Positions 22,903 through 34,144 of a stretch of 44,053 bases of DNA are shown in pieces. The notes beneath the pieces were generated by a model, which saw nothing but the letters and a program-made list of their open reading frames with translations, did no database searches and was not told the DNA's origin. Positions within the stretch are counted from its first letter, which is position 1, and each line of letters opens with the position of its first letter. This stretch comes from JBBIND01 sp037444075 (GTDB lineage: Bacteria > Acidobacteriota > Terriglobia > Bryobacterales > Bryobacteraceae). The stretch spans positions 1 to 44,053 of the forward strand of contig JBBIND010000030.1 of assembly GCA_037444075.1 (NCBI GenBank). The letters run 5' to 3'. The position numbers were made by a program, and so were the translations under genes.

Positions 22903-25056
22903 ATGCGGTTGGTTTTCGCTCTACTTCTGGTGGGGGGCTACTGCTCGGCGCAGGAATGGTCCCTGGAAAGACTGTTCAGCCGGCCCTACGCCTGGGGCAC
23001 AACGCCTCAGCGTCTGGTCTGGTCGAAGAACAGCAACACACTCGGTTTTCTTTGGAATGCGGATGGGAATCGCTTCCTGGATCTCTACGTGTATCACGCT
23101 GACAGCCGGCGGTTGGCGCGCCTCACGCAGTTGGAGGGCATGAAGGACGACCTCTGGCTGACGAAAGAACAGAGGGATGACCGTATTCAGCGGCATGAGC
23201 CTCCTCCCGCCGGACTTTCTGAATTCGTGCTTTCGCGCGATGGCTCCCTGGCCGCTTTTTCTTATAAGGGCGACCTCTTCGTGGTTTCCACACAAGGCAA
23301 GGAGCCGCCTGTGAGGCTGACTCGAACCAGGCAGGAGGAGACCGCGCCGCAATTCTCGCCGGACGCGCGGCGGCTGGCATCCCTGCGGAATGGGCAGGTC
23401 GTCATCCAGAGACTCGACAACGGGCAACTGTGGCAGGTGACGGACTTCACTGAACCTGATGGCGCCATCACCGGCTATCGCTGGTCGCCGGACGGTGCGC
23501 GCATCGCCGTCTCCGTCCGACGAAGCAGGGTCCGCCAGATGCCGCTGCCCAATTACTCGGGGCGCTTCGTCCGGGCGCCCAACTTCAGCCGCACCGTAGC
23601 GGGCGACGAACCCGCCGAAACTGATTTCTTCGTAGTGGCAGCCGAAGGCGGCAAACCGCTGCCGTTGCAGTTGGGTTCCTGGGGCAGCAAGGCGTATCAC
23701 GGACTGCCAGAGTGGTCGCCGGACTCCTCGAAGCTGTTGTTGCGGACAGTGCATCCTCGGATGAAGCGGCTGGAGATTCTGGTGGTCGACGCGAAGACGG
23801 GCAAAGCCAGGACGGTGGTGGAGGAGAGTGACGACAAGTGGGTCTTCCGGCCATCTTCCGGCTGGTCACCCGATTCGAAGCAAGTGTGGTTCACCAGCGA
23901 ACGGGATGGCTGGGCACACGTTTACAGAGTTCCGGCTGAGGGCGGCGAGCCTGTCCAGTTGACCAGGGGCGCCTTTGAGACATACACGGACGGATTGACG
24001 TTTGCCCCGCAATGGGCTGGCGATTGGCTCTACTTCCCGTCTACCGAGGACGGTCCTTCAGAACGCCATCTGTATCGCGTCCGCCCGGATGGCACGGGGA
24101 AGGAGAAGCTCTCGCGTACAGCGGGGCTGCACAAGGGGCTGCCCTCCGAGGACGGGCGGCACATCGCGTGGCTGCGGGCGGATTTGAAGAATCCGTTCGA
24201 TCTCTACGTGAATGATCACCGCGTAACGCAGTCACCCCGTCCGGCATTCCAGGAATACCCGTGGCCGGAGACGCGGTTTGTCAGCTTTCCCTCCCGGGGC
24301 GACGGCAAGGCGGTGGCGGCCAAACTGCTGTTGCCGCCGGGCTATGACCCTCAGGCGCGCGGCGGGAAAGCCTGGCCTGCCGTGTTCTTCATTCACGGAG
24401 CAGGCTACGCCACGAGCGTGCTGAAGCAGTGGGGCAGCTATCATGAGCTGCGCTTCGTCTACAACGCCTACCTGGCCAACCGCGGCTACGTGATCATGGA
24501 CCTCGACTATCGCGGCAGTTCAGGTTACGGGCGGGATTGGCGCACGGACGTCTATCTGCACATGGGGGGTCCGGACCTCGATGACGTTCTGGGCGCCGCG
24601 GATTACCTGCGCGGGCTCGGCAACATCGACATGCGCCGTCTGGGCATCTGGGGAGTCAGCTACGGGGGCTTCATGACCAACATGGCCATGTTTCTCTCCC
24701 CGGACACTTTCCGCGCGGGTTCGAGTTGGGCGTCCGTCAATGATTGGGAAAACTACAATGCCGGCTACACGGGCGAGCGGCTGACAACACCGCAGCTCAA
24801 TCCGGAAGCCTACCGCCGCAGTTCCCCCATCGCGTTCTCCAGTCTGTTGAAGCATCCGTTGTTGATCGTGCACGGGATGGTGGATGACAACGTCCTCTTC
24901 CAGGACGCCGTGCAGCTCACCGAGAAGCTGATTCAGGAAGGCAAACCGTTCGACCACATTTACTATCCGCAGGAGAACCACGGTTTTGTGCGCGATGAGA
25001 CCTGGATCGATGCCTGCCGCAGGACTACGGAGTGGTTTGACCGGCACTTGAAATGA
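22903..25056 (+). CDS. Exported prolyl-oligopeptidase family (S9) serine peptidase
   Basis: This 717-residue protein starts with a signal peptide (LVFALLLVGGYCSAQ). A beta-propeller of WD40/PD40-like blades covers about 20-450 (LVWSKNSNTLGFLWNADGN, GWSPDSKQVWFTSERDGWAH). The alpha/beta-hydrolase domain covers about 460-717, with nucleophile S586 in GVSYGGFM, D661 in HGMVDDNV and H693 in QENHGF. DPP4-like S9 enzymes cut dipeptides or short oligopeptides, often after proline, in the periplasm. thiE begins inside its stop codon (4-nt overlap) and two amino-acid permeases follow, so released amino acids or dipeptides could be taken up by the same operon's transporters. That link is inference. Confidence 0.92.
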   Translation: MRLVFALLLVGGYCSAQEWSLERLFSRPYAWGTTPQRLVWSKNSNTLGFLWNADGNRFLDLYVYHADSRRLARLTQLEGMKDDLWLTKEQRDDRIQRHEPPPAGLSEFVLSRDGSLAAFSYKGDLFVVSTQGKEPPVRLTRTRQEETAPQFSPDARRLASLRNGQVVIQRLDNGQLWQVTDFTEPDGAITGYRWSPDGARIAVSVRRSRVRQMPLPNYSGRFVRAPNFSRTVAGDEPAETDFFVVAAEGGKPLPLQLGSWGSKAYHGLPEWSPDSSKLLLRTVHPRMKRLEILVVDAKTGKARTVVEESDDKWVFRPSSGWSPDSKQVWFTSERDGWAHVYRVPAEGGEPVQLTRGAFETYTDGLTFAPQWAGDWLYFPSTEDGPSERHLYRVRPDGTGKEKLSRTAGLHKGLPSEDGRHIAWLRADLKNPFDLYVNDHRVTQSPRPAFQEYPWPETRFVSFPSRGDGKAVAAKLLLPPGYDPQARGGKAWPAVFFIHGAGYATSVLKQWGSYHELRFVYNAYLANRGYVIMDLDYRGSSGYGRDWRTDVYLHMGGPDLDDVLGAADYLRGLGNIDMRRLGIWGVSYGGFMTNMAMFLSPDTFRAGSSWASVNDWENYNAGYTGERLTTPQLNPEAYRRSSPIAFSSLLKHPLLIVHGMVDDNVLFQDAVQLTEKLIQEGKPFDHIYYPQENHGFVRDETWIDACRRTTEWFDRHLK

Positions 25057-25688
25057 CCCTGCCCCGCCTATACCCGATTCTCGATACTGAATCGCTGGCG
25101 TCCAGAGGCTGCGGCGTTGAAACCGCCGCCAAAGCCATGCTGGAGGGAGGCGCCGGGATCCTTCAGCTTCGCCACAAAGGGCACTTCTCGCGTCAGATGG
25201 TGGAAGCGGCAAGCCGCATCGGCGAGTTGTGCAAGCGTTTCGGAGCACTTTGGGTCATCAATGACCGCGCCGACATGGCGCTCGTGCTTGGCGCGGGACT
25301 CCACGTCGGACAGGACGATTTGCCCCCGGTTGAAGCCAGAGCCTTGTTGGGCGCGGAGCGAGTTCTGGGCTTTTCGACACACAACGAAGAGCAACTACTC
25401 TCAGCGGCTTCCGAACCGGTCGACTACCTGGCGCTCGGACCCATCTTCACGACTGCAAGCAAGGAACGGCCGGACCCGGTGGTGGGTCTGGGAAATCTCA
25501 GCCGGTGGCGCGCTCTGACGGACCGGACGCTGGTAGCGATAGGCGGGATCACGCGGCGGAACGCCGCCTCCGTCCTTCAAGCCGGCGCGGACTCGGTGGC
25601 AGTCATCGCCGATCTGCTTCCGGAGCCGTGCAATGAACAGACCCTGCGTGAACGGATGAACGAATGGCAACAACTGGTGAACAGGTAA
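25053..25688 (+). CDS. thiE: Thiamine phosphate synthase
   Basis: This 211-residue TIM-barrel enzyme couples hydroxymethylpyrimidine diphosphate with thiazole phosphate to give thiamine phosphate. Visible motifs are ILQLRHKG near the N-terminus, VINDRADMAL, LHVGQDDLP, the loop GFSTHNEEQL, ALGPIFTTASK, and the phosphate-binding AIGGITRRNAASV. In the typical family the pyrophosphate is held by the arginine and lysine of the QLRxK motif, present here. It overlaps the S9 peptidase gene by 4 nt and the next permease gene by 25 nt, so translation is probably coupled. No other thiamin gene and no TPP riboswitch were seen nearby, which makes its place in a peptide-utilisation run unusual. Confidence 0.93.
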   Translation: MTLPRLYPILDTESLASRGCGVETAAKAMLEGGAGILQLRHKGHFSRQMVEAASRIGELCKRFGALWVINDRADMALVLGAGLHVGQDDLPPVEARALLGAERVLGFSTHNEEQLLSAASEPVDYLALGPIFTTASKERPDPVVGLGNLSRWRALTDRTLVAIGGITRRNAASVLQAGADSVAVIADLLPEPCNEQTLRERMNEWQQLVNR

Positions 25689-27061
25689 AACCGGGGCTGC
25701 GGAAGGGCCTCGGCCTCATGGACGCCACCACGCTGGTGATGGGCTCCATGATTGGCTCCGGCGTCTTCATCGTGGCAGCGGACATAGCCCGGCAGGTCCA
25801 ATCACCGGGGCTGCTGATGATGACCTGGTTCGTCACGGCCATCATCACCATCATCGCGGCCCTGAGCTACGGCGAACTGGCCGCCGCCATGCCTCAAGCC
25901 GGGGGACAGTACGTCTACCTGCGGGAAGCGTTCGGTCCGATGAGCGGTTTCCTGTACGGCTGGACGCTGTTTCTGGTCATTCAGACGGGGACGGTGGCCG
26001 CCGTGGCCGTGGCCTTCGCGAAGTTCACCGGTGTGCTGCTGCCCTGGATAGCCGCCGACAATTACCTGCTCCAACTGGGGCCGCTCGCGTTCAGCACGCA
26101 GCAGGCGCTGGCGATTGCCACACTGGTGTTCCTCACCTGGGTGAACACGCGTGGGCTGCACACCGGCGCGGTGGTCCAGAACGTCTTTACGTTCACCAAG
26201 ACCGGCGCGCTGCTGGGACTCATCGTCATCGGGTTCCTGTTCGGGCGCAACCCTGAAGCGGTCACCCGCAATTTCACTCATTTCTGGGACGGCGCCTCCT
26301 GGGGCTGGGACAGCCTGCGGCTGGTGGGTGTGGCGATGGTGGGCGCTTTGTTCTCCTCCGACGCCTGGAACAACGTCACGTTCACGGCGGGTGAAGTGCG
26401 GAACCCGCGCCGCAATCTGCCGTTGTCGCTGGCGCTGGGCGTCGGAGTGGTTTCATTGCTGTACCTGGCCTGCAACTTCGTCTACCTCAGCGTCCTGCCG
26501 CTCGAAGCCATTCAGGGAGCGCCGGAAGACCGCGTGGCTACCGCCGCCGCCTCTCAGATACTGGGACCCGCGGCGCTGCAGGTGATGGCGGTGGCCATCA
26601 TGATCTCCACTTTCGGCTGCATGAACGGCATGATCCTGGCCGGCGCGCGCGTCTACTACGCCATGGCGTTGGATGGACTGTTCTTCCGGCAGGTGGCCCG
26701 CGTAGATCCGAAGCGCCACACGCCGGTGGTTTCCCTGGTGGTGCAATGCGCCTGGGCATGCCTGCTGACCCTCACAGGCACGTATAGCGATTTGTTGGAT
26801 TATGTTATATTTGCTGTTTTGCTTTTTTACATCCTGACGATCGCCGGCATCTTCGTGCTGCGTCACAAACGGCCTGAAATGGAGCGCCCGTACCGGGCTT
26901 TCGGCTATCCGGCCCTGCCCGCAATCTATATCGGCGCCGCCGGCATGATCGAAGTGCTGTTGTTACTCTATAAGCCTAGCTATACTTGGCCGGGACTGAT
27001 CATCGTGCTCATCGGGATTCCGGTGTACTTTTTATGGCGCAGGAGAGAAAGCCACACATGA
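25664..27061 (+). CDS. APC-superfamily amino acid permease (first of a tandem pair)
   Basis: This 465-residue inner-membrane transporter has about 12 transmembrane helices. TM1 shows the unwound substrate-binding motif GSMIGSGVF; helix 2-3 has ALSYGELAAAMPQAGGQYVYL; helix 6 has FSSDAWNNVTFTAGEVRNPRR, typical of the LAT/APA type. It would import or exchange amino acids. The ATG at 25664 lies within the last codons of thiE. It overlaps the second permease gene by 4 nt. An AT-rich run of synonymous codons at about 26790-26840 encodes one membrane helix and stands out from the GC-rich surroundings. Confidence 0.92.
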   Translation: MATTGEQVKPGLRKGLGLMDATTLVMGSMIGSGVFIVAADIARQVQSPGLLMMTWFVTAIITIIAALSYGELAAAMPQAGGQYVYLREAFGPMSGFLYGWTLFLVIQTGTVAAVAVAFAKFTGVLLPWIAADNYLLQLGPLAFSTQQALAIATLVFLTWVNTRGLHTGAVVQNVFTFTKTGALLGLIVIGFLFGRNPEAVTRNFTHFWDGASWGWDSLRLVGVAMVGALFSSDAWNNVTFTAGEVRNPRRNLPLSLALGVGVVSLLYLACNFVYLSVLPLEAIQGAPEDRVATAAASQILGPAALQVMAVAIMISTFGCMNGMILAGARVYYAMALDGLFFRQVARVDPKRHTPVVSLVVQCAWACLLTLTGTYSDLLDYVIFAVLLFYILTIAGIFVLRHKRPEMERPYRAFGYPALPAIYIGAAGMIEVLLLLYKPSYTWPGLIIVLIGIPVYFLWRRRESHT

Positions 27062-28515
27062 GTTTATTTGCAAGAAAACCACTGAGTCTGCTGCGAGCCG
27101 AATCGGAATCCGGCGAGCACACGCTGCGCCGGACACTGGGTCCGATGAACCTGGTGGCGCTAGGCATCGGAGCCATCATCGGTGCGGGGCTCTTTTCGCT
27201 CACCGGCATCGCCGCCGCCGAGCATGCCGGACCGGCGATCACCATCTCCTTCGCCATCGCCGCCATCGGCTGCGCTTTCGCCGGCTTCTGCTACAGCGAA
27301 TTCTCCACGATGATCCCCATTGCCGGCAGCGCCTACACCTACGCCTACGCCACCATGGGCGAGTTCCTGGCGTGGATCATCGGCTGGGACCTGGTGCTGG
27401 AGTACGCGGTGGGAGCGGCGACTGTCTCAATCAGTTGGTCTGCCTACGTCGCGAGTTTGCTGCACGACCTGGGGATCCACTTGCCGCCCTATCTGCTTGC
27501 CTCTCCGTGGCAACCGGTGCAGTTGCCGAACGGCGAGCTCGTGCACGGTTTCATCAACCTGCCGGCGGTGTTCATCATCTGCATGGTCTCGACGCTGCTG
27601 ATGGTCGGCATCAGGGAATCCGCCAACGTCAATGCTGTGGTTGTCGTGATCAAGGTCGCCGTCGTCATCGTGTTCATCGGCGTGGGCGTCTGGTTCATCA
27701 AGGGCGGCAACTACACCCCCTACATTCCGGAAAACACCGGCACGTTCGGCGAGTTCGGCTGGAGCGGCATCCTCCGCGCAGCGGGCGTGATCTTTTTCGC
27801 TTACATCGGATTTGACGCAGTTTCCACAGCGGCGCAGGAAGCGCGCAACCCGCAGAAGGACATGCCTGTCGGGATTATCGGCTCTCTTGTCGTCTGCACG
27901 ATCCTGTACGTGGCTTTCGCGGCTGTGATGACGGGACTGGCCAACTATACCGAGTTCAAAGACGCGGCGGCTCCGGTGGCAGTGGCCATCGCCAAGACGC
28001 CCTACGGCTGGCTCGGCACGCTGATCAAGCTTGCCATCATCGCCGGCTTCACGTCCGTCATCCTGGTGATGCTGCTAGGCCAATCGCGCGTGTTCTTCTC
28101 CATGTCGCGGGACGGATTGCTGCCGCCGATCTTTTCCCAGATCCACCCCAAGTTCCGCACTCCCTGGCGCTCCAACATCGTGTTCATGGTCTTCGTGAGC
28201 CTGTTCGCGGCTTTTGCGCCCATCACGGTGGTCGGGCACATGACGAGCATCGGCACCCTGTTCGCCTTCGTGATTGTGTGCGCAGGAATCCTCATCATGC
28301 GCAAGACAGACCCGCACGTGCCCCGGCCCTTCAAGACACCCTGGGTGCCCGTCATTCCAATCCTCGGGATCCTCACGAACATGGCCCTGATGTACGGCTT
28401 GGGGTGGGAGAACTGGCTGCGCCTGTTCGTTTGGCTGGTTATCGGTGTGGTCATCTACTTCACTTACAGCCGCCGCCACAGCCACTTGGCAAAACTCAAC
28501 AAAACAAGCGGGTGA
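27058..28515 (+). CDS. APC-superfamily cationic amino acid transporter-like permease
   Basis: From the ATG at 27058 this is a 485-residue permease with 12-14 helices of the CAT/YhdG type. The cytoplasmic start FARKPLSLLRAESESGEH leads into LRRTLGPMNLVALGIGAIIGAGLF (GAIIGAG is the TM1 motif), then YSEFSTMIPIAGSAYTYAYA, and FFAYIGFDAVSTAAQEARNPQ in TM6. Family members usually carry basic or broad-range amino acids. The start is preceded by AGGAGAG and its ATG overlaps the stop of the first permease. An in-frame extension to 26986 lies within that gene and lacks homology. The gene closes the S9 peptidase-thiE-permease run. Confidence 0.92.
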   Translation: MSLFARKPLSLLRAESESGEHTLRRTLGPMNLVALGIGAIIGAGLFSLTGIAAAEHAGPAITISFAIAAIGCAFAGFCYSEFSTMIPIAGSAYTYAYATMGEFLAWIIGWDLVLEYAVGAATVSISWSAYVASLLHDLGIHLPPYLLASPWQPVQLPNGELVHGFINLPAVFIICMVSTLLMVGIRESANVNAVVVVIKVAVVIVFIGVGVWFIKGGNYTPYIPENTGTFGEFGWSGILRAAGVIFFAYIGFDAVSTAAQEARNPQKDMPVGIIGSLVVCTILYVAFAAVMTGLANYTEFKDAAAPVAVAIAKTPYGWLGTLIKLAIIAGFTSVILVMLLGQSRVFFSMSRDGLLPPIFSQIHPKFRTPWRSNIVFMVFVSLFAAFAPITVVGHMTSIGTLFAFVIVCAGILIMRKTDPHVPRPFKTPWVPVIPILGILTNMALMYGLGWENWLRLFVWLVIGVVIYFTYSRRHSHLAKLNKTSG

Positions 28516-28572
28516 GCTATACTGGCGGTTTAGCGACCTTGAAAGCTTTTCCGATCAGGAGATAACCACGAT

Positions 28573-29046
28573 ATGAAGACTCGGACGACTCTCGTCTGCC
28601 TGCTGATTGCCTTGCTGTGCAGCGTGTCCGCTGCGGCGCAGTCGAAGCCGGATTTCAGCGGCGAATGGGTGCTCAACGAAGCCGCCAGCGATTGGGGACC
28701 GCTGCCCGCCCCCGCAAACTTTCTACGCAAGATCGAGCACCAGGAACCCAACATCAAGATCGTGACCACGCAGAGCGGCCGTCAGGGCGAAGTGACCACG
28801 GAACTGAAGTACACCACGGACGGGAAAGAATCCATCAACACCCTTCGTGGCGCCGAAATGAAGGGCACGGCCAAGTGGGATGGCAACACGCTGCTCATTG
28901 AATACGGACGTGAAGCCCAAGGCATGAAGATCAGCTTCAAGGAGGCGTGGAACCTCGTCGAGGAAGGGAAGTCGATCACCATCGCCACTCACATCGACAG
29001 CCCTCAGGGCCAGGCTGACCTGAAGATCGTCCTCCAACGCAAGTAA
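28573..29046 (+). CDS. Small secreted lipocalin-like protein, function unknown
   Basis: This 157-residue protein has a clear signal peptide (LVCLLIALLCSVSAAAQ, cleavage near residue 23). The mature part begins SKPDFSGEWVLNEAASDWG and is rich in beta strands (TELKYTTDGKES, GTAKWDGNTLLIEYGREA, KSITIATHID, ADLKIVLQRK). Proteins starting with this PDFSGxWxLN pattern are common secreted proteins in Acidobacteriota and are probably small beta-barrels; no activity is known to me. AGGAGA precedes the ATG by about 10 nt. A possible -10 TATACT lies at 28518-28523, so it may have its own promoter rather than belong to the permease operon. Confidence 0.82.
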   Translation: MKTRTTLVCLLIALLCSVSAAAQSKPDFSGEWVLNEAASDWGPLPAPANFLRKIEHQEPNIKIVTTQSGRQGEVTTELKYTTDGKESINTLRGAEMKGTAKWDGNTLLIEYGREAQGMKISFKEAWNLVEEGKSITIATHIDSPQGQADLKIVLQRK

Positions 29047-29076
29047 GCTCCACGCCTGCGCACCCGGGCAGCCGTC

Positions 29077-30216
29077 TCAAGGGCTTAACTTACCGAGAAC
29101 CACAGCTTTGCGTGCGCCGGTAGCCGACGGCAGGTTGGCTGGCCGGCGCCCCCAGGATTCATACGCCAGGACAGCAAAGGCGATGGCTTCCTTGGCGTCC
29201 GGGTCAACCCCGAATTCCTCGCTAGTAGTCACCCTGCTGCCAGGCAGGAATGCCGCCAGGTACGCCATCAAGACACGGTTGTGGATGCCGCCGCCTGAGG
29301 CGATTACCTCTTCAGGCTCGAATTTCGGCGCGACGAACCGCTGAATGCCCGCCGCAATCGTCGCCGCCGTGAGCACGGTGGCTGTGGTGATGAGGTCCTT
29401 CAGCTCCACACCCGAATCAAGCAGCCGCTGCACAAATCTCTCGCCATACTGCTCTCGTCCCGCGCTCTTGGGCGGGAGACGCCGGTAGTATTCGTCTCGC
29501 AGCAGTTCGTCGAGCAGCCGGTTGTTCACCTTGCCGGCTGCTGCGATGGCTCCGCCGCGATCGAACTTCGAGCGACCTCGCGAGTGCCGCTGCACCAGCG
29601 CATCGATCACCATGTTGCCCGGACCGGTGTCAAAGGCGATCACCGTTTCCGGTCCGCCGCCGGGCGGGATGGCCGTGATGTTGGCGATGCCCCCGATATT
29701 CAGCGCAACCCGTCCCCGCCGCCGGTGGCGGAACAACAGGTAGTCCACGTAAGGCACCAGAGGCGCGCCGCGTCCGCCGGCAGCGATGTCGCGAGGCCGG
29801 AAATCGGAAATCACCGGGATACCGGCGCGCTCTGCCAACACCGAGCCGTCACCGATTTGGAGTGTGCTCGCCAAGCGCCTCCCCAGAAATGCGGTGGGAG
29901 AGCCTTCGTGAAAGATGGTCTGCCCGTGGCAGCCGATCAAATCGACGGTCTCCGGTCCAACACCAATCCGCGCGCACGCCTTCAGCACAGCCTCTGCGTA
30001 CAGTTCGCCGAGCAGGAAATGGAGGCGCGCAATCGCGCTGGTATGCGTGTCCGCGTCCGAGACAGCGAGAATGGCCTTGCGTACGGAGGCGGGGTACGCG
30101 CGGGTGATCCATCCTACAGTGGATACACGCTTGGACCAGCCTCTTCCGGTGATATCGACAATGGCCACGTCGATGCCATCGAGCGAAGTTCCGCTCATCA
30201 CCCCTGCGACTCTCAC
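29077..30216 (-). CDS. anmK: Anhydro-N-acetylmuramic acid kinase
   Basis: This 379-residue sugar kinase opens and phosphorylates 1,6-anhydro-MurNAc to MurNAc-6-phosphate during peptidoglycan recycling in the cytoplasm. Hallmarks are VMSGTSLDGIDVAI at the N-terminus (ATP binding), LIGCHGQTIFHEG, IGDGSVLAERAGIPVISDFR, ALNIGGIANIT and FDTGPGNMVIDALV (catalytic aspartate region), and VIASGGGIHNRVLM near the C-terminus. Length is normal. Its ATG overlaps the mutS stop by 4 nt. murQ, the usual next enzyme, is not in the window. Confidence 0.96.
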   Translation of the reverse strand: MRVAGVMSGTSLDGIDVAIVDITGRGWSKRVSTVGWITRAYPASVRKAILAVSDADTHTSAIARLHFLLGELYAEAVLKACARIGVGPETVDLIGCHGQTIFHEGSPTAFLGRRLASTLQIGDGSVLAERAGIPVISDFRPRDIAAGGRGAPLVPYVDYLLFRHRRRGRVALNIGGIANITAIPPGGGPETVIAFDTGPGNMVIDALVQRHSRGRSKFDRGGAIAAAGKVNNRLLDELLRDEYYRRLPPKSAGREQYGERFVQRLLDSGVELKDLITTATVLTAATIAAGIQRFVAPKFEPEEVIASGGGIHNRVLMAYLAAFLPGSRVTTSEEFGVDPDAKEAIAFAVLAYESWGRRPANLPSATGARKAVVLGKLSP

Positions 30217-32788
30217 TGTTTCAGTTCCCTCTGTAGCTCACTCAGCAGTTGCAACGCTTCGATGGGGCGAAGCTGATCGACGTCCAGCTTGCGTATCCGC
30301 TCAGCGATGTCGTGGTTCACCGCTTCAAACAGCCGAATCTGGAGCGGCTGCCGGATTTCCGCGGGGCGGGGAGTCAGTTCTTCGCTCACTTCGTGCTCGG
30401 TCTTCTCGTGGAGCGCCAGAATCTGCCGCGCTCTGTCGATGACGCTGGCGGGCAGCGCCGCCAATCTGGCTACTTCAATGCCATAGCTGCGGTCGGCGCG
30501 CCCGGGCTCCACCTGGCGCAGGAAGATGATGCGGTCACCGGCTTCCTTCACCAACACCTGCAGATTGCGCACGCCCGGTAAACGCTCGGCGAGTTCAGTT
30601 AGCTCGTGGTAGTGCGTCGCGAACAGAGTTTTGGCGCCGATGCGTTGGTGGATGTGCTCAATCACAGCCCAGGCCAAAGCCAAGCCGTCGTAGGTGGCCG
30701 TGCCGCGGCCCACTTCATCCAACACGATGAGACTTTGGCGCGTTGCCGTGTTCAGGATGACGGCGGTCTCGGTCATCTCCACCATGAAGGTGGAGCGGCC
30801 TCGCGCCAGGTTGTCCGCCGCGCCGATCCGCGTGAAGACGCGGTCCACCAAAGGCAGCACCGCATCGTCGGCAGGCACGAAGGAACCCGCCTGTGCCAGG
30901 ATACACAATAGCGCGGCCTGCCGCAGGTAGGTCGACTTGCCGCCCATGTTGGGGCCGGTGATGATGCCTATGTACTCGTTAGCCGGGTCCAGATAGATAT
31001 CGTTCGGAATGAAGCGCTCACTGCGCTGCGCGGCCAGCCTTTCAATCACAGGGTGCCTGGCTCCGGCTACCCGCATTTCACCGGACGTCGAGAAGCGGGG
31101 ACGTGTCCAACGGTTGTCCACGGCCGCTTGTGCCAGCGCCGCGGCCACATCCAGCTCCGCAATGGCTTGGGCGGTCTGGCGGATTCTCGCGGCTTCCGTC
31201 GCGGCGGCTGCCCGCAAACCGGCGAAGATCTCCTTCTCGAGCGCGAGTATCTTCTCTTCTGCGTCGAGAATCTTACTCTCCAGCTCTTTGAGCTCCGGCG
31301 TCACGAACCGCTCGGCGTTCACCAGCGTCTGCTTGCGCTCATAGTCCGCCGGCGCCAGGGCTAGGTTCGCTTTGGAGATTTCGATGTAGTAGCCGAAGAC
31401 GTTGTTGAACCTGACCTTCAGCGACTGTATGCCCGTGCGCGCCCGTTCCCGGGTTTCAATCTCGGCGATGTAGCGGCGGCTGTTGCGGCTGATGTCCCGG
31501 AGTTCGTCCAGCGCCGGATCAAACCCGTCGCGGATGGTGCCGCCGTCGGCCAGATTCACAGGGGGCTGTTCCGAGATGGCGGTCAGGATCCTGTCGCGCA
31601 GCTCCGGCAACTCCTCCAGCCGCTCGCCGGCGCCCTTCAGCTCCCCGGCATCGCGAGCCAGAGCTATCTGCCTGATGGCCGGAACCGCGGCCAGCGAGCG
31701 CCCTAAAGCCAGAAGTTCGCGCGGACCTGCCGTGCCCAGTGTGATCTTGGCTAGCAGACGTTCCACGTCGAGCACGCTGCCCAGCATGCGGCGCAACTCA
31801 GTTCGAGGAATAGTGGCGGAGGCAAGCTCACTGAGTGCGTCCAATCGCGCCTCGATTTCCTCCTGCCGCAGCGAAGGACGCAGCACTCTGGCGCGCAGCA
31901 GCCTCGCTCCCATGCCCGTGACGGTCACGTCGAGCAGGTTGATAAGCGTGACTTCCCTGCCCTCACCGGCGAACAGCGGCTCCACCAGTTCCAGGTTGCG
32001 GACGGTGGCGGCGTCCAGCACCATCGCGCCGCTGCGTTCGTAATAACCGGGGCGCTCCAGGTGGTCCAGCGCGCCCCGCTGAGTCTCTTTCAGGTAGTGG
32101 AGGACAGCTCCGGCGGCAGCTACCGCATGAGGCTTGCCCGAAAGGCCGCAGCCTTCCAGGCTGAGTAAGCCGAAATGGTCCTTCAGCAGGCGCTCACCAT
32201 AATCGCGCCCGAAGACCCAGTCATCGATCTCCGTAACAAAGCCCCCCAGCGGCTCTGAGCCCTGAGGCAGGAGGACCTCTTTCGCGCTGAGCGCTTCCAA
32301 AGCGTTCGAAGCCTCGGACGCGGGGACTTCGGTAACCCGGAACTCGCCCGTGGAAACGTCGACGTGCGCCAGCCCCGACGTCTGCCCGTGCGTGGCCACC
32401 GCCGCCAGGTAGTTGTTCTCGCGCGGCGGCACCAGGTTGGACTCGGTGGCGGTGCCCGGCGTGACGATGCGGGTAATCTCCCGGCGCACCAGCTTCCTGG
32501 CCAGCCGCGCATCCTCCATCTGCTCGCAGATAGCCACGCGGTAGCCCTTCTGTATGAGCCGGGTCAAGTAATTCTCGACAGCGTGGTGGGGGACGCCGCA
32601 CATCGGGATGGGTTCACCCTTTTCCTTGTTGCGCGCGGTGAGCGTGATCTGCAACTCGCGCGCGGCGATGACGGCGTCCTCGTAGAACAGTTCGTAGAAG
32701 TCACCCAGCCGGAACATTAGCAGCGCGTTAGAAACCTGCTGCTTGGCGGCCTGATACTGCCGCATGAGCGGCGTGGATGACTCCGGCA

Positions 32789-32789
<1 letters not shown>
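30213..32789 (-). CDS. mutS: DNA mismatch repair protein MutS
   Basis: This 858-residue protein has the normal length and the full MutS layout. The mismatch-binding domain carries the Phe-x-Glu motif in LGDFYELFYEDA, followed by connector, lever and clamp domains (SKANLALAPADYERKQT). The C-terminal ATPase has Walker A GPNMGGKST (K618), Walker B LIVLDEVGRGTATYDG, LFATHYHELTEL and a helix-turn-helix dimerisation region. It recognises base mismatches and recruits MutL; mutL is not here. Its ATG shares one base with the stop of gdhA (TGATG), and it overlaps anmK by 4 nt, so all three are probably one transcript. Confidence 0.98.
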
Positions 32790-34066
<1,277 letters not shown>

Positions 34067-34144
34067 GGCAAACCTCCGCACCCATTATCCCATCGCCTTT
34101 TCGCCGCCGCCGCAGTCACTGGTGTATATTTCGTGGTGCCTGCC

